DNA of 41,687 nucleotides from Marinifilaceae bacterium (GTDB taxonomy: Bacteria > Bacteroidota > Bacteroidia > Bacteroidales > Marinifilaceae): positions 1-41,687 of the forward strand of contig JAGBFU010000060.1 of NCBI GenBank assembly GCA_017936285.1. The letters are read 5' to 3'. Shown in pieces: positions 6,861 to 16,189 of this stretch (its first letter is position 1; each line of letters begins with the position of its first letter). The notes below the pieces were generated by a model. That model was not told the DNA's origin, searched no databases, and saw nothing but the letters and a program-made list of their open reading frames with translations. Position numbers and translations under genes: made by a program.

Positions 6861-8387
6861 ATGAAAAAGATTTTGTGTCTGCTGTGTGGAGTGCTTTCAG
6901 TGTTGATGGTGAAGGCGCAGGATTTAGGAATTACATACAAACAGGAGCTCTTTCAATTTAAGGAGGATGTATGTAAACTTACCGTAAAGATTAACTATTG
7001 GGATCGTGAAACCTGGACCTACTGGTATGATACCAATGGAAACGTAGTACGTTACTACGCACAAAAGTTCAAGGGAGCTAATCAACCTGTAAGTTACGAG
7101 ATGGTTACATTGACCCCTGAGGGCAAAATGTTGACATCGGCAGTAACAACATTTGAAAATGGTAAACAGATCGGTGTAAAACGAGACACTTGCAAGGAGT
7201 ATAACGGAGGAGCGACAATCGAGATACCTCGCCCGAAACTTGAAACAGCATACTATCAAGTGCCAGGTAAAAAGGATAAGCGGGGTAACTGGTTGCAGGT
7301 GTCACGCTCATATGGAAATTATAGTGAGATAATTTCGCGCGAGTTTGCATATCACTCTTCAATGCCCAATTCGGTAAAAGCCGAGTTCGAGGATATTGCC
7401 AATGTGAATAGCTCTGTCAGAAGTTATTTTGAGCACAAAGCCCAAATTGAGGCTCAACAAAAAGCTGCAGATGAGAGGGGAATGGCCTATGCCGGTTTGG
7501 TTGGAAGTGTAGTGGCGTTGCTTCTATTCTTGTGGGTATTTATGAGTATCAGAAATACTTTGACATACCGCAATACTGAAAAGAGCAAATCAAAATCAAA
7601 GGCAATGCCTAAAATTAATTCCAAAGATCCCGAGGCGGCCAGGATTGAATATATGTACAACCAATGGATGAACTATAGTGTAACAGAACAGATTGAAAAA
7701 GATCTGAAAAAATCTCCAAGGTTAGGAGGTAATCTGGCCTACAATAAACATCCCAAGTCAGTATATTGGAAGGTATTACTGGCAATCTTTATGTGGCCGT
7801 GGTTAATGGCAGGTCTGGCAGGTGCCGGTAACGAGGAGACTCCTGCTTTTATCCTTGTAATTGGTGGAATCATAGCCTTGTTCGCAATTGTTATTGCCGG
7901 TTGGTGGCTGATAAAAGGTATGAGATATATCTCTATGAATATGGTGCTTAATAAAAATCTCTCAAATAGCACTATTACCACATTTATGTTGCTTATGGTT
8001 GCCGCAACTTCATTCTTTGGAGTCTATCCGCTATTAAGTGCTTATATGTGGCCGATTATTGCCGCTCTGTTGACTTTTGTGGCTGCATGCTTGTATTATG
8101 CTTTTGTCATAGCGGGATTGCTTACAGGACGTTGCCCCAATTGTCATGCCTATTTTGAGACACTCTCTTTGGGACAGGAGAGTCGAGGTCTTCAGATTGA
8201 GAGAAGCAAAGAGAGCTCTTCGACATCTAAAGGTGATTACACTCTAACCAAAACTTATGAGCGTGAGAAGACCTATGAGAAGTATGTTACACTATACAGA
8301 TGTGAAACCTGTGGACATAGATGGGAAACCAAGCACCGAAGATTGATAGGAGATAAGAGTAGATTGATAGATGCAGATCTTAGTTAA
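6861..8387 (+). CDS. Unrecognised multi-pass membrane protein with C-terminal zinc ribbon
   Basis: I do not recognise this 508-residue protein. It starts with a cleavable signal peptide (MKKILCLLCGVLSVLMVKAQ). A soluble, aromatic-rich domain follows (about residues 20-205), rich in Tyr and Trp and probably periplasmic, with a YDTNGNVVRYY stretch reminiscent of YD-type beta repeats. A membrane helix lies near 215-235, a Lys/Ser-rich cytoplasmic segment near 240-290, and four further hydrophobic helices between about 305 and 435. The C-terminus holds CPNCH and, about 60 residues later, CETCGH, which together make a plausible zinc ribbon. A frame-open TTG upstream at 6840 is a poorer start than the ATG at 6861, which directly gives the signal peptide. 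Confidence 0.8.
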   Translation: MKKILCLLCGVLSVLMVKAQDLGITYKQELFQFKEDVCKLTVKINYWDRETWTYWYDTNGNVVRYYAQKFKGANQPVSYEMVTLTPEGKMLTSAVTTFENGKQIGVKRDTCKEYNGGATIEIPRPKLETAYYQVPGKKDKRGNWLQVSRSYGNYSEIISREFAYHSSMPNSVKAEFEDIANVNSSVRSYFEHKAQIEAQQKAADERGMAYAGLVGSVVALLLFLWVFMSIRNTLTYRNTEKSKSKSKAMPKINSKDPEAARIEYMYNQWMNYSVTEQIEKDLKKSPRLGGNLAYNKHPKSVYWKVLLAIFMWPWLMAGLAGAGNEETPAFILVIGGIIALFAIVIAGWWLIKGMRYISMNMVLNKNLSNSTITTFMLLMVAATSFFGVYPLLSAYMWPIIAALLTFVAACLYYAFVIAGLLTGRCPNCHAYFETLSLGQESRGLQIERSKESSSTSKGDYTLTKTYEREKTYEKYVTLYRCETCGHRWETKHRRLIGDKSRLIDADLS

Positions 8388-8491
8388 GTAGAATTGGTCT
8401 GAATATTATTGTTTATTTATCTGCTCACATTGATTTTAAACAGTTTCTAAATTTAATTTGCTTACATATAGTGAATTTAAATTAAAAATTG

Positions 8492-8499
8492 TAAATTTG
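8492..8499 (+). promoter_or_regulatory. -7 promoter element of the phosphohexomutase gene
   Basis: TAAATTTG matches TAnnTTTG. No -33 TTTG is found at the usual distance. The leader would be about 45 bases. Confidence 0.5.
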
Positions 8500-8550
8500 T
8501 GAGATTTGAATTTTAAAGAGAATTAATTAAACCTTAAAATATTGATATTT

Positions 8551-10296
8551 ATGGAACAAGATGAGTTGATTAAGTATGTTACCGAAAAGGCTAACAAATG
8601 GCTTACTCCTGCTTATGATGCTGAGACACAGGCAGAAATAAGAAGAATGTTGGATAATGAGGATAAGACCGATTTGATTGAGGCATTCTACAAGGACTTG
8701 GAGTTTGGTACCGGTGGATTGCGCGGAATTATGGGAGTTGGTAGCAACCGTATGAATATCTATACCGTTGGTGCTGCAACACAAGGTTTGGCAAACTACT
8801 TGAATAAGAATTTCAAAGAGCTTGAGCAGATCTCTGTATGTATAGGATATGATTGCCGTAACAATAGCGATCTTTTTGCTAAAATCTCGGCTGATATCTT
8901 CTCTGCAAACGGAATTAAGGTTTACTTGTTCGAGGATATGCGTCCAACCCCTGAAATGTCATTTGCAATTCGTCACTTAGGATGTCAGAGCGGTATTATC
9001 CTTACAGCATCGCACAACCCAAAAGAGTATAACGGATACAAGGCTTATTGGGAGGATGGTGCCCAGGTATTGGCTCCACACGATAAGGGAATCATTGACG
9101 AGGTTAATAAGATTGCCTCTGCAGCGGATATCAAATTCGAGGGTAATCCAGACCTGATTCAGATTATTGGCGAGGATGTTGACAGCGTTTATCTGGATAT
9201 GGTTCATGGAATCTCTATTGATCCTGCAGTGATTGAGCGTCAGAAGGATTTGAGCATTGTATATACTCCTATCCATGGAACAGGAATGAAATTGGTTCCA
9301 CGTGCGTTAAAGCAGTGGGGATTCGAGAATGTTCACTGTGTGGAGGAGCAGATGGTTAAGAGTGGTGACTTCCCAACAGTAATATCTCCAAACCCAGAGA
9401 ATGCCGAGGCATTGTCAATGGCAATCAATCTGGCAAAGAGTATTGATGCAGATATCGTAATGGCAACCGATCCTGATGCAGACCGTGTAGGAATGGCTTG
9501 TAAGAACGATAAGGGAGAGTGGGTACTTATCAATGGTAACCAGACCTGTTTGATCTTCTTGTACTACATCATCAAGAATCGTATTGCAACAGGTAAGATG
9601 CAACCAACAGACTTCTGTGTCAAGACTATTGTTACTACTGAACTTATCAAGACAGTTGCTGATAAAAACAATATTGAGATGCGCGACTGTTACACCGGAT
9701 TCAAGTGGATTGCTCGTGAAATTCGTTTGAGCGAGGGCAAACAGCAGTACATTGGTGGTGGTGAGGAGAGTTATGGCTTCCTTGCTGAGGACTTTGTACG
9801 TGACAAGGATGCTGTATCAGCTTGTACATTGCTGGCAGAGATTTGCGCATGGGCTAAGGATCAGGGTAAGACATTGTACGATGTATTGATGGAGATCTAT
9901 GTTGAGTATGGCTTCTCAAAAGAGGTAACAGTTAATGTTGTAAAACCTGGTAAGAGCGGTGCTGACGAGATAAAGGCAATGATGAAGGAGTTCCAGGCTA
10001 ATCCTCCAAAGGAGATTGGTGGTTCAAAGGTTGCTTTGGTTAAGGACTATACATGCTTGAAGGCTACAGATGCAGAGGGCAATGTAACAGATATCGTAAT
10101 GCCTGAGACAAGTAACGCATTGCAGTTCTTTACTGAGGATGGAACAAAGATCTCTGTTCGTCCTTCAGGAACCGAGCCAAAGATTAAGTTCTATATCGAG
10201 GTTAAGGGTGAGATGTGTTGTGCTGAGGCATTTGACCAGGCAAATGCAGCTGCTCTTCAAAAGATTGAGGCGGTTAAACAGTCATTGGGAATTTAA
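8551..10296 (+). CDS. Phosphoglucomutase/phosphomannomutase (phospho-sugar mutase)
   Basis: This 581-residue alpha-D-phosphohexomutase interconverts hexose 1- and 6-phosphates. The catalytic serine is S154 in TASHNP, the Mg loop is DPDADRVG, the sugar-binding loop is GGEESYGF, and the phosphate-binding loop near the C-terminus is RPSGTEPK. The length and the N-terminal EFGTGGLRGIMG fit the long PgcA-like branch rather than GlmM. The start is the ATG at 8551 (MEQDELIKYV); an upstream TTG is unlikely. A GC-rich hairpin follows the stop, directly before the first CRISPR repeat. Confidence 0.95.
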   Translation: MEQDELIKYVTEKANKWLTPAYDAETQAEIRRMLDNEDKTDLIEAFYKDLEFGTGGLRGIMGVGSNRMNIYTVGAATQGLANYLNKNFKELEQISVCIGYDCRNNSDLFAKISADIFSANGIKVYLFEDMRPTPEMSFAIRHLGCQSGIILTASHNPKEYNGYKAYWEDGAQVLAPHDKGIIDEVNKIASAADIKFEGNPDLIQIIGEDVDSVYLDMVHGISIDPAVIERQKDLSIVYTPIHGTGMKLVPRALKQWGFENVHCVEEQMVKSGDFPTVISPNPENAEALSMAINLAKSIDADIVMATDPDADRVGMACKNDKGEWVLINGNQTCLIFLYYIIKNRIATGKMQPTDFCVKTIVTTELIKTVADKNNIEMRDCYTGFKWIAREIRLSEGKQQYIGGGEESYGFLAEDFVRDKDAVSACTLLAEICAWAKDQGKTLYDVLMEIYVEYGFSKEVTVNVVKPGKSGADEIKAMMKEFQANPPKEIGGSKVALVKDYTCLKATDAEGNVTDIVMPETSNALQFFTEDGTKISVRPSGTEPKIKFYIEVKGEMCCAEAFDQANAAALQKIEAVKQSLGI

Positions 10297-10333
10297 GAAT
10301 TTCTTAATGAACTATTTATAATATGATGTATGA

Positions 10334-10363
10334 GGGTGGAGCGGATACCATTCCGTTCTGCCC
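10334..10363 (+). terminator. Hairpin after the phosphohexomutase gene, probable weak terminator
   Basis: GGGTGGAGCGGA (10334-10345) pairs with TCCGTTCTGCCC (10352-10363) using two G-U pairs, with loop TACCAT. Only a weak T-rich run follows. It ends 12 bases before the first repeat core, so there is no room for a typical AT-rich CRISPR leader. Confidence 0.55.
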
Positions 10364-10375
10364 TTATTCATAATA

Positions 10376-10699
10376 TTCCATCACAATAAGGATTAAGATT
10401 AGTATAAATATATTGTTTCTGCAGGAGAGATAGGACTCCTTAGGGAGTTTTTCCATTACAATAAGGATTAAGACGACTGAGCCTTTGGAGTTTGAGTTAC
10501 ATCAACACCATGCTCATCTTGAGCAATTCCACCACAATAAGGATTAAGACCCGGTGTCTTTGATTGTTACGGTTGCATAACGTAAATCTCATAGAGTATC
10601 TTCCATAACAATAAGGATTAAGACTCAACAGCCGTTGTTTTGTATTGTATAGCCATAATTGCCTCATAGAGTATCTTCCATAACAATAAGGATTAAGAC
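10376..10699 (+). CRISPR. CRISPR array 1: five heterogeneous repeats, period 74-76 bp
   Basis: The conserved 24-bp 3' part is TTCCA, two variable bases, ACAATAAGG, then the handle ATTAAGAC. Cores start at 10376, 10451, 10527, 10601 and 10676. In repeats 2-5 the 5' part holds a short stem: ACTCC/GGAGT at 10435-10448, GCTCA/TGAGC at 10512-10524, CTC/GAG at 10588-10596 and again at 10663-10671. Repeats 4 and 5 are identical over 37 bases. Counting a 37-40 base repeat, the spacers are 35-38 bases, normal for type III. The first repeat lacks the stem and ends AAGAT. The orientation, from the handle, is the same as the cas genes. No leader is obvious. Confidence 0.85.
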
Positions 10700-10816
10700 T
10701 GTTGCGGGAGTGTAATGTTAAATTTTATTTACACTATAGGAATTATAAAAACTGTTTGCTATTTTTACAAAAGTTTGATAACGTTTCCGGTAATAAATAT
10801 TTAAATCTAGAATTAT

Positions 10817-11509
10817 ATGAGCGTAAACTATGTTAATACATTGATTGTAAGATTTAAGAATGAGATATACCGTAATGAGATTCCGTTATTAAGGGGCGCA
10901 GTATTAAAAGCAGTGGGTGATGATGTAGAACTTATTTTTCACAATCACACTGGCGATAATACCTTTAGGTATAAATATCCTCTTATTCAATATAAACGCA
11001 TAAATAAAAAGGCTGCAATCTTTTGTATTGGTCAGGGGGTTGAGGTTATTGGACAATTTTTTGCCTCACAGAATTTTAATCTTTTGCTTGGAGAACGGGA
11101 AATAAATCTGGAAGTAGAATCTGTTATTCCAAAAAGAATTTTAGTTCAGACATGGGATTCAGAGTTCCGTTATAGAGTAAGAAATTGGATTGCCTTAAAT
11201 TCCGAGAATTATACAAAATACAAGTCAATAGAGAGTATTGGCGAACAAATCTCTTTTCTTGAAAATATTCTGATAGGTAACTTGCTTTCGTTTGCTAAAG
11301 GTATGGACATTACCATAGAAAAAGAGATAACGTGTAAACTGACAAGTATGGAAACGCCTAAAATAGTAACAGCAAAGGGAGTCAAAATGTTAGCCTTTGA
11401 TGTGGAATTTAAGACCAACTTATCTATTCCCGATTATATGGGAATAGGAAAGCATGTCAGTCTTGGTTACGGGACTGTTGTGAGAAATTATGATAAAACA
11501 GTAAAATAA
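10817..11509 (+). CDS. cas6: CRISPR-associated endoribonuclease Cas6
   Basis: The 230-residue protein has two RAMP/ferredoxin-like halves and the C-terminal glycine-rich loop GIGKHVSLGYGTV that marks Cas6. It cuts the array transcript within repeats to free crRNAs, leaving an 8-base handle, here expected to be ATTAAGAC. The N-terminal part, including RGAVLKAVGDDVELIFHNH and YPLIQYKRINKKAAI, is of a divergent Cas6 type common in Bacteroidota rather than the classical E. coli-like form. A candidate general base is one of H61 or H63 near the N-terminus, but this is not proven. It lies between array 1 and cas10 and starts the cas operon. Confidence 0.85.
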   Translation: MSVNYVNTLIVRFKNEIYRNEIPLLRGAVLKAVGDDVELIFHNHTGDNTFRYKYPLIQYKRINKKAAIFCIGQGVEVIGQFFASQNFNLLLGEREINLEVESVIPKRILVQTWDSEFRYRVRNWIALNSENYTKYKSIESIGEQISFLENILIGNLLSFAKGMDITIEKEITCKLTSMETPKIVTAKGVKMLAFDVEFKTNLSIPDYMGIGKHVSLGYGTVVRNYDKTVK

Positions 11510-11518
11510 TTATACAAT

Positions 11519-14053
11519 ATGGATTCGATACGTGAGCATATCTATCTGGCTGCACTGCTACATGATATTGGTAAATTCTACCAAAGGGCAGATACTGGCC
11601 AAGTAAAAGATAGTCTGTTTTTAAATCAATATTGTAAAGATGAATCAACATTTTGTCCTTTAGGAAGCGATGGGAAATATGCCCATAAACATGTTTTATG
11701 GACTGCACAATTTATAGATGACTTCTCTGAGGTTTTCAAAAGACTACTGAGCAATTTTGATTCGAATTTTGAAAAGAGTGATAGTTTGATTAGTATAGCT
11801 GCTGGACATCATCTGAAGGCAGATCGATTATCAGAGTGCGCAAAAATAATCAAGGAGGCAGATTCGCTCTCTTTTGGAATGGATAGTAGTGGGGATGAAG
11901 CATTGAAAGATTCTTTGGATGAAACGGAAAGTTCATGGGAATCTTTTAATAAAAAAAGGTTGATACCAATTCTACAAACTATCTCATTGGATAAAAATAG
12001 GAATCAGGAACAGTGGTTACATATACCGGTAGGAAAATTGAAATTAGATAGGTCAACTTTCCCCAAAGATAATTATGATAGTGCTCCTGATTATAAGTCT
12101 CTATGGCGTGATTTTGTTAGCGAATTCAAACTTATACACGCTGAAACTTATAGATCCTTTTCGGAAACATTTTTTAATTTGTTGTATAAATACTGTTCAA
12201 CTATACCGGCAAGTACAATAAATTTTCCGGACGTTTCATTGTATGATCATTTAAAAACAACGGCAGCAATTGCAGTTTGTTTATACGATTATCAACAGGA
12301 ATCAAATAATAAATCGAAGAATCCATTTCTCCTTATTGGAGCTGATTTTAGTGGCATACAAACGTATATTTACCAGATTGTATCAAAATATGCAGGTAAG
12401 AATCTTAAGGGACGCTCATTTTATCTGCGTCTATTGTCAGATGCAATTGTTCGATACCTTTTAAAGGAGTTGGATTTGTATCAAGCTAATGTAATATATA
12501 ATTCCGGTGGTGGTTTTTATATATTAGCCCCCAATACATTAAATGTAAGAACAAAGCTACACAAGGCTATTCAAGAGATTGAACATAGGTTATTTGAAAC
12601 ACATGGAACATTGTTGTATGTTGCTCTGGATTGGATAGAGATGTCAAGAGAATCCCTAATGCATGCTGATGGAGATTCTATTGGAAAGGTATGGGGTGAG
12701 TTGTTTGCTCGCCGAAATAAAAAGAAAGCAACCAAGTTCTCGACTTTGATTCAAACTAAATATGCTTCCTTCTTTGAACCAATAATGTATGGTGGAGATG
12801 CAAAATGTGATAGTATAACAGGTGAGGAGTTATTGTCTGATGAAGAGGCATTGCATGTAGGAGATTTGATTCTAAAAAAGATAACTGCGGAGCAGATAAC
12901 TTTAGGAAAGAAACTCAGAGAGACCAATTTGATAATTGTTAAATATGGAGATCCAATAGAATATTTGGAAAAATATACCCACATCGCTCCTCTTTCTTTG
13001 GGATTTACATACTACATTCTTAATCGAAGTGAATTTGAGAATATAAAGGATAGAATGAAAACTTCCGCAGAGGGTGTAACCATATTGACATTAAATGGTA
13101 AGAAAGGAGATTCTGATTTCATTCATTCTATAAATGGAGGGAATATTGTATATTCACTAGAGTTTTATGGAGGTAACGAGTTAGTTGATAAGAGTATCCC
13201 TACTTTTGAAGAGATGTGTGAAAATAGTGAGTTTTCAAGGATGGGGGTGTTGCGTATGGATGTTGATAATTTAGGTTTAATATTCCAGCAGGGTATTCCT
13301 GCAGAACGTGCAACTTTGTCGCGTTATTCGGCTTTAAGTCGCTCCTTCGACTATTTCTTTTCAGGTTACATAAATACTATATGGCAAGAGATTGCCCCCA
13401 GGCAAACCTTTATAGTATATAGCGGTGGAGATGATCTGTTTATTGTTGGTAGTTGGGATAAGACAATAGAGTTAGCGGAACGAATTAAAGATGATTTTGC
13501 CGCCTTTGCTTGTTACAATCCAGCTTTCTCCTTATCAGGTGGAGTTGCAATTCTATCTCCGTCTTATCCGATAATGAAAGGAGCAGAGGAGAGCGCTGAA
13601 GAGGAGAGTAAGGCTAAAGGACACCAGTGTAACGGGTATAAAAAAAGTGCAATATCTTTTATGAAAATGGCGTTAAATTGGGACTTTGAGTTTAATGCTG
13701 TCAAACACCTGAAATCTAATATGGTGAGTTTGCTTAAGACAAAAATAATGCCTAAGTCTTTCATTTCAAAATTGTTAAAACACTATGCGAATGCAGAGAT
13801 AAAGGAGCATAAGATAACCAATTATAAAACCTATTGGATGTTAACCTACGATTTAAGTAGGATGAAAAGCAGGTACGATAAACAGAAATCGATTAATATT
13901 TTAATTGATAATTGTTTAAATGAGATTTGTAACAATACCCAAACTCGACTGAATGGGGAAAAGATATTGTCAGATTATCATCCTATTGAGTTGTGGGCAT
14001 TTGCAGCAAGATGGGCAGAGTTAGAGTACAGAACAGGAAAAAAACAAATATAA
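11519..14053 (+). CDS. csm1: Type III-A Cas10/Csm1 with HD and GGDD active sites
   Basis: The 844-residue large subunit has an N-terminal HD domain, with LLHDIGKF giving H15 and D16, a further conserved AGHHLKADRLSE, and the palm motif GGDD at residues 636-639 in YSGGDDLFIVG. The HD domain cuts ssDNA at transcribed targets. The GGDD palm makes cyclic oligoadenylates from ATP on target RNA binding. Both sites look intact, which agrees with the CARF nuclease encoded downstream. The other palm, at about residues 275-400, lacks GGDD, as expected. The C-terminal helical D4 region is present. The csm2 gene starts 10 bases after the stop. Confidence 0.95.
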   Translation: MDSIREHIYLAALLHDIGKFYQRADTGQVKDSLFLNQYCKDESTFCPLGSDGKYAHKHVLWTAQFIDDFSEVFKRLLSNFDSNFEKSDSLISIAAGHHLKADRLSECAKIIKEADSLSFGMDSSGDEALKDSLDETESSWESFNKKRLIPILQTISLDKNRNQEQWLHIPVGKLKLDRSTFPKDNYDSAPDYKSLWRDFVSEFKLIHAETYRSFSETFFNLLYKYCSTIPASTINFPDVSLYDHLKTTAAIAVCLYDYQQESNNKSKNPFLLIGADFSGIQTYIYQIVSKYAGKNLKGRSFYLRLLSDAIVRYLLKELDLYQANVIYNSGGGFYILAPNTLNVRTKLHKAIQEIEHRLFETHGTLLYVALDWIEMSRESLMHADGDSIGKVWGELFARRNKKKATKFSTLIQTKYASFFEPIMYGGDAKCDSITGEELLSDEEALHVGDLILKKITAEQITLGKKLRETNLIIVKYGDPIEYLEKYTHIAPLSLGFTYYILNRSEFENIKDRMKTSAEGVTILTLNGKKGDSDFIHSINGGNIVYSLEFYGGNELVDKSIPTFEEMCENSEFSRMGVLRMDVDNLGLIFQQGIPAERATLSRYSALSRSFDYFFSGYINTIWQEIAPRQTFIVYSGGDDLFIVGSWDKTIELAERIKDDFAAFACYNPAFSLSGGVAILSPSYPIMKGAEESAEEESKAKGHQCNGYKKSAISFMKMALNWDFEFNAVKHLKSNMVSLLKTKIMPKSFISKLLKHYANAEIKEHKITNYKTYWMLTYDLSRMKSRYDKQKSINILIDNCLNEICNNTQTRLNGEKILSDYHPIELWAFAARWAELEYRTGKKQI

Positions 14054-14063
14054 TTATACTATC

Positions 14064-14540
14064 ATGGAAGAGAGACGGTATAAAGGTTATTCCGGTAATC
14101 CCAAAAATAGAAATGTTGATAATAAAGGGAATGCTAAACAGGATAAGGTAAAGCCGAGTGCAGAAAATAAATTTGCATTATTGGGTTATAATAGAGAGTG
14201 GTTAACGAAAGGGGCTACACCGGAAATGGTTACGTTTGCTGAGGAAGCTGGCAAATTTATGGCTAAGAATAATTTAACCAATTCTAAAATACGTAGTATA
14301 TATGGGGAAATTAAGAGAATTCAGATGGGAGATTTCGATAGAGAAGAGTCCTCGTTTTATCTTTTAAAACCCAAAGTAGCTTACGCTCTTGGCCGTGATG
14401 AGAAGAATGAGGGATTAAAACTCTTTAAACTCATTTTCGATAAATGCTTTCCTGATGTTAATAAGCTGACTTACAAAAATTTTTGTAATCTTATCGAAGC
14501 GATATTAGCGTATCATAAGGCTTATGGAGGAAGAGATTAA
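14064..14540 (+). CDS. csm2: Type III-A small subunit Csm2
   Basis: The 158-residue protein starts with a charged, Asn/Lys-rich disordered stretch (residues 1-35) followed by the helical Csm2 domain. The visible family pattern is LTNSKIRSIYGEIKRIQ and LLKPKVAYALGR, with a C-terminal YKNFCNLIEAILAYHK helix. Csm2 forms the helical filament along the crRNA-target duplex opposite Csm3. It sits between csm1 and csm3, the usual order. Confidence 0.92.
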   Translation: MEERRYKGYSGNPKNRNVDNKGNAKQDKVKPSAENKFALLGYNREWLTKGATPEMVTFAEEAGKFMAKNNLTNSKIRSIYGEIKRIQMGDFDREESSFYLLKPKVAYALGRDEKNEGLKLFKLIFDKCFPDVNKLTYKNFCNLIEAILAYHKAYGGRD

Positions 14541-14567
14541 TATGTTTAACCACAAAAGAGAGTAATT

Positions 14568-15203
14568 ATGACATCGATAAAATTAATTAAGAAGATTGTT
14601 TATTGTGGCTTTGTTGAGTTGAAAAGCGGCTTGCATATAGGAGGAACTAATACTGCTTTAAATATTGGTGGTCCAGATAAGTTTGTAGTTCGTAACCCTA
14701 TTACCAATATACCATATATTCCAGGAAGTTCTTTAAAAGGCAAGATGAGAGCTTTGGTTGAGATATATAATGGCGAGTCTGCAGAGGGCAAGCCGACAAC
14801 GAATATTAATCACAAGGCAGGAGCTTTGTTCGGTGTTTCTAATGATACAAAAAATGGACACCCCTCTCGTTTAATTGTACGTGATGCAGATTTAGATACA
14901 TCGTCATGTGATTTTAGCAATACCGACTTGCCCTATACAGAGAGTAAAACAGAGGTCGCTATTGATCGTGTGACAGCTAAAGCCAATCCCCGAACTTTTG
15001 AACGAGTTCCTGCGGGTGCTAAATTTAAATTAAATATGGTGCTGAATATCTTTGAAGGTGAAGATGAAGCACAGTTAAGAGCTACCTTAAAACAGGCTAT
15101 TGAATTGTTGGAAGATGACTATTTAGGCGGACAGGGTTCACGTGGTTATGGTCAGGTGAAGATTGATATAGATTTGGATAATCCTGAGATAAAGGTTTAT
15201 TGA
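14568..15203 (+). CDS. csm3: Type III-A backbone subunit Csm3 (target RNA endonuclease)
   Basis: The 211-residue RAMP protein forms the backbone that binds crRNA and cuts target RNA every 6 bases. The catalytic aspartate is conserved as D37 in NIGGPDKFVVRN, equivalent to D33 of the streptococcal protein. The crRNA-binding loop reads YIPGSSLKGKMR, and the C-terminal glycine-rich loop reads GGQGSRGYGQV. RITA-like segments (DRVTAKANPRTFERV) also fit. RNA cleavage should be active. It is followed by csm4 with a 1-base gap. Confidence 0.95.
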   Translation: MTSIKLIKKIVYCGFVELKSGLHIGGTNTALNIGGPDKFVVRNPITNIPYIPGSSLKGKMRALVEIYNGESAEGKPTTNINHKAGALFGVSNDTKNGHPSRLIVRDADLDTSSCDFSNTDLPYTESKTEVAIDRVTAKANPRTFERVPAGAKFKLNMVLNIFEGEDEAQLRATLKQAIELLEDDYLGGQGSRGYGQVKIDIDLDNPEIKVY

Positions 15204-15204
15204 T

Positions 15205-16185
15205 ATGGCGGAATATATAGTAGTTAAAATGAAGGAGATGACACCTTTACATATAGGTACGGGAAGGGAGAATTATGATTTCTCGTCATCAACTCTTCAT
15301 AGCGACACAATCTCTTCTGCTTTGGCTGCGATAAGGGTTAAATATGGGAATGGAAAGAATATAGAGGAATTTATGAACTCTTTTTGTATCAGTTCTGCAT
15401 TTCCATATATTGGAGACTCTTTTTTCTTGCCAAGACCATTGGGTGAGTTGAAAATAAAGATTGCAGATTGTCCGGAATACACCTCTCGAAAAAGATTGAA
15501 ATCCATTAAGTATATAGAGCTATCATTATGGAAAGAGATTGTTCAAGGTAATTCAATTGCAATAAAAAGTAATCAACTTGTAAATGGCTTTTTAATGCCT
15601 GAACAGAGGGAGTTTGAGGTGCCATCTATTTCTCAGGTAAACCAGAGAGTTTCTGTCCCACGGGATGACAATGGAAAGACAACTCCTTTCTTTTTTGATT
15701 GGACCTATTTTAATGATAATGCAGGGTTATATTGTTTATTAAATTCTGATGATATAATAAAGGAGGAGATATTAAGTCTATTTACTTTATTAGGTGAAAC
15801 AGGAATAGGTACAGATAAGAATATTGGCGGAGGCAAGTTTTCCGTTAGTGTTGATGAGATGACACTACCTGATTTTGATTCAAATTCATCAATGTTACTA
15901 TCGCTATATATTCCAACTGAAGATGAAATCACCTTTAATATTGATTTAGAGGCTTCGAGATATGATTTATTGCTTCGTGGAGGTTATATGGCTGGCAGTT
16001 CAATAAATGATTTTGGACACTTGCATAAAAAGTCAATATTTATGTTTGATGTTGGTTCAATTTTTGTCCATTCAAACCCACTAAAAGGAAAAATAGTGGA
16101 TTTGCAGCCAATAGATTATCACGATACACGAATGCATCCGGTCTATAGAAGCGGACATCCTTTTGTTGTTCCTGTAAAACTTTAG
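15205..16185 (+). CDS. csm4: Type III-A crRNA 5' handle subunit Csm4
   Basis: The 326-residue RAMP protein caps the 5' end of the crRNA complex and contacts Cas10. Motifs are the N-terminal PLHIGTGRENYDFSSSTLHSD, the central GIGTDKNIGGGKF loop and the C-terminal LRGGYMAGSS. The conserved LHSDT(I/L)xSAL is typical of Csm4. It is encoded in a tight cluster, 1 base after csm3 and 4 bases before csm5. Confidence 0.93.
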   Translation: MAEYIVVKMKEMTPLHIGTGRENYDFSSSTLHSDTISSALAAIRVKYGNGKNIEEFMNSFCISSAFPYIGDSFFLPRPLGELKIKIADCPEYTSRKRLKSIKYIELSLWKEIVQGNSIAIKSNQLVNGFLMPEQREFEVPSISQVNQRVSVPRDDNGKTTPFFFDWTYFNDNAGLYCLLNSDDIIKEEILSLFTLLGETGIGTDKNIGGGKFSVSVDEMTLPDFDSNSSMLLSLYIPTEDEITFNIDLEASRYDLLLRGGYMAGSSINDFGHLHKKSIFMFDVGSIFVHSNPLKGKIVDLQPIDYHDTRMHPVYRSGHPFVVPVKL

Positions 16186-16189
16186 AGGT

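Noticed and set aside
10139..10321. 60-codon frame over the end of the phosphohexomutase gene
   Set aside because: It is a shadow of the conserved RPSGTEPK region in another frame.
10700..10816. Possible minus-strand leader that would reverse array 1
   Set aside because: The conserved handle ATTAAGAC and the degenerate last repeat of array 2 both point to plus-strand transcription; no full promoter is seen on the minus strand.
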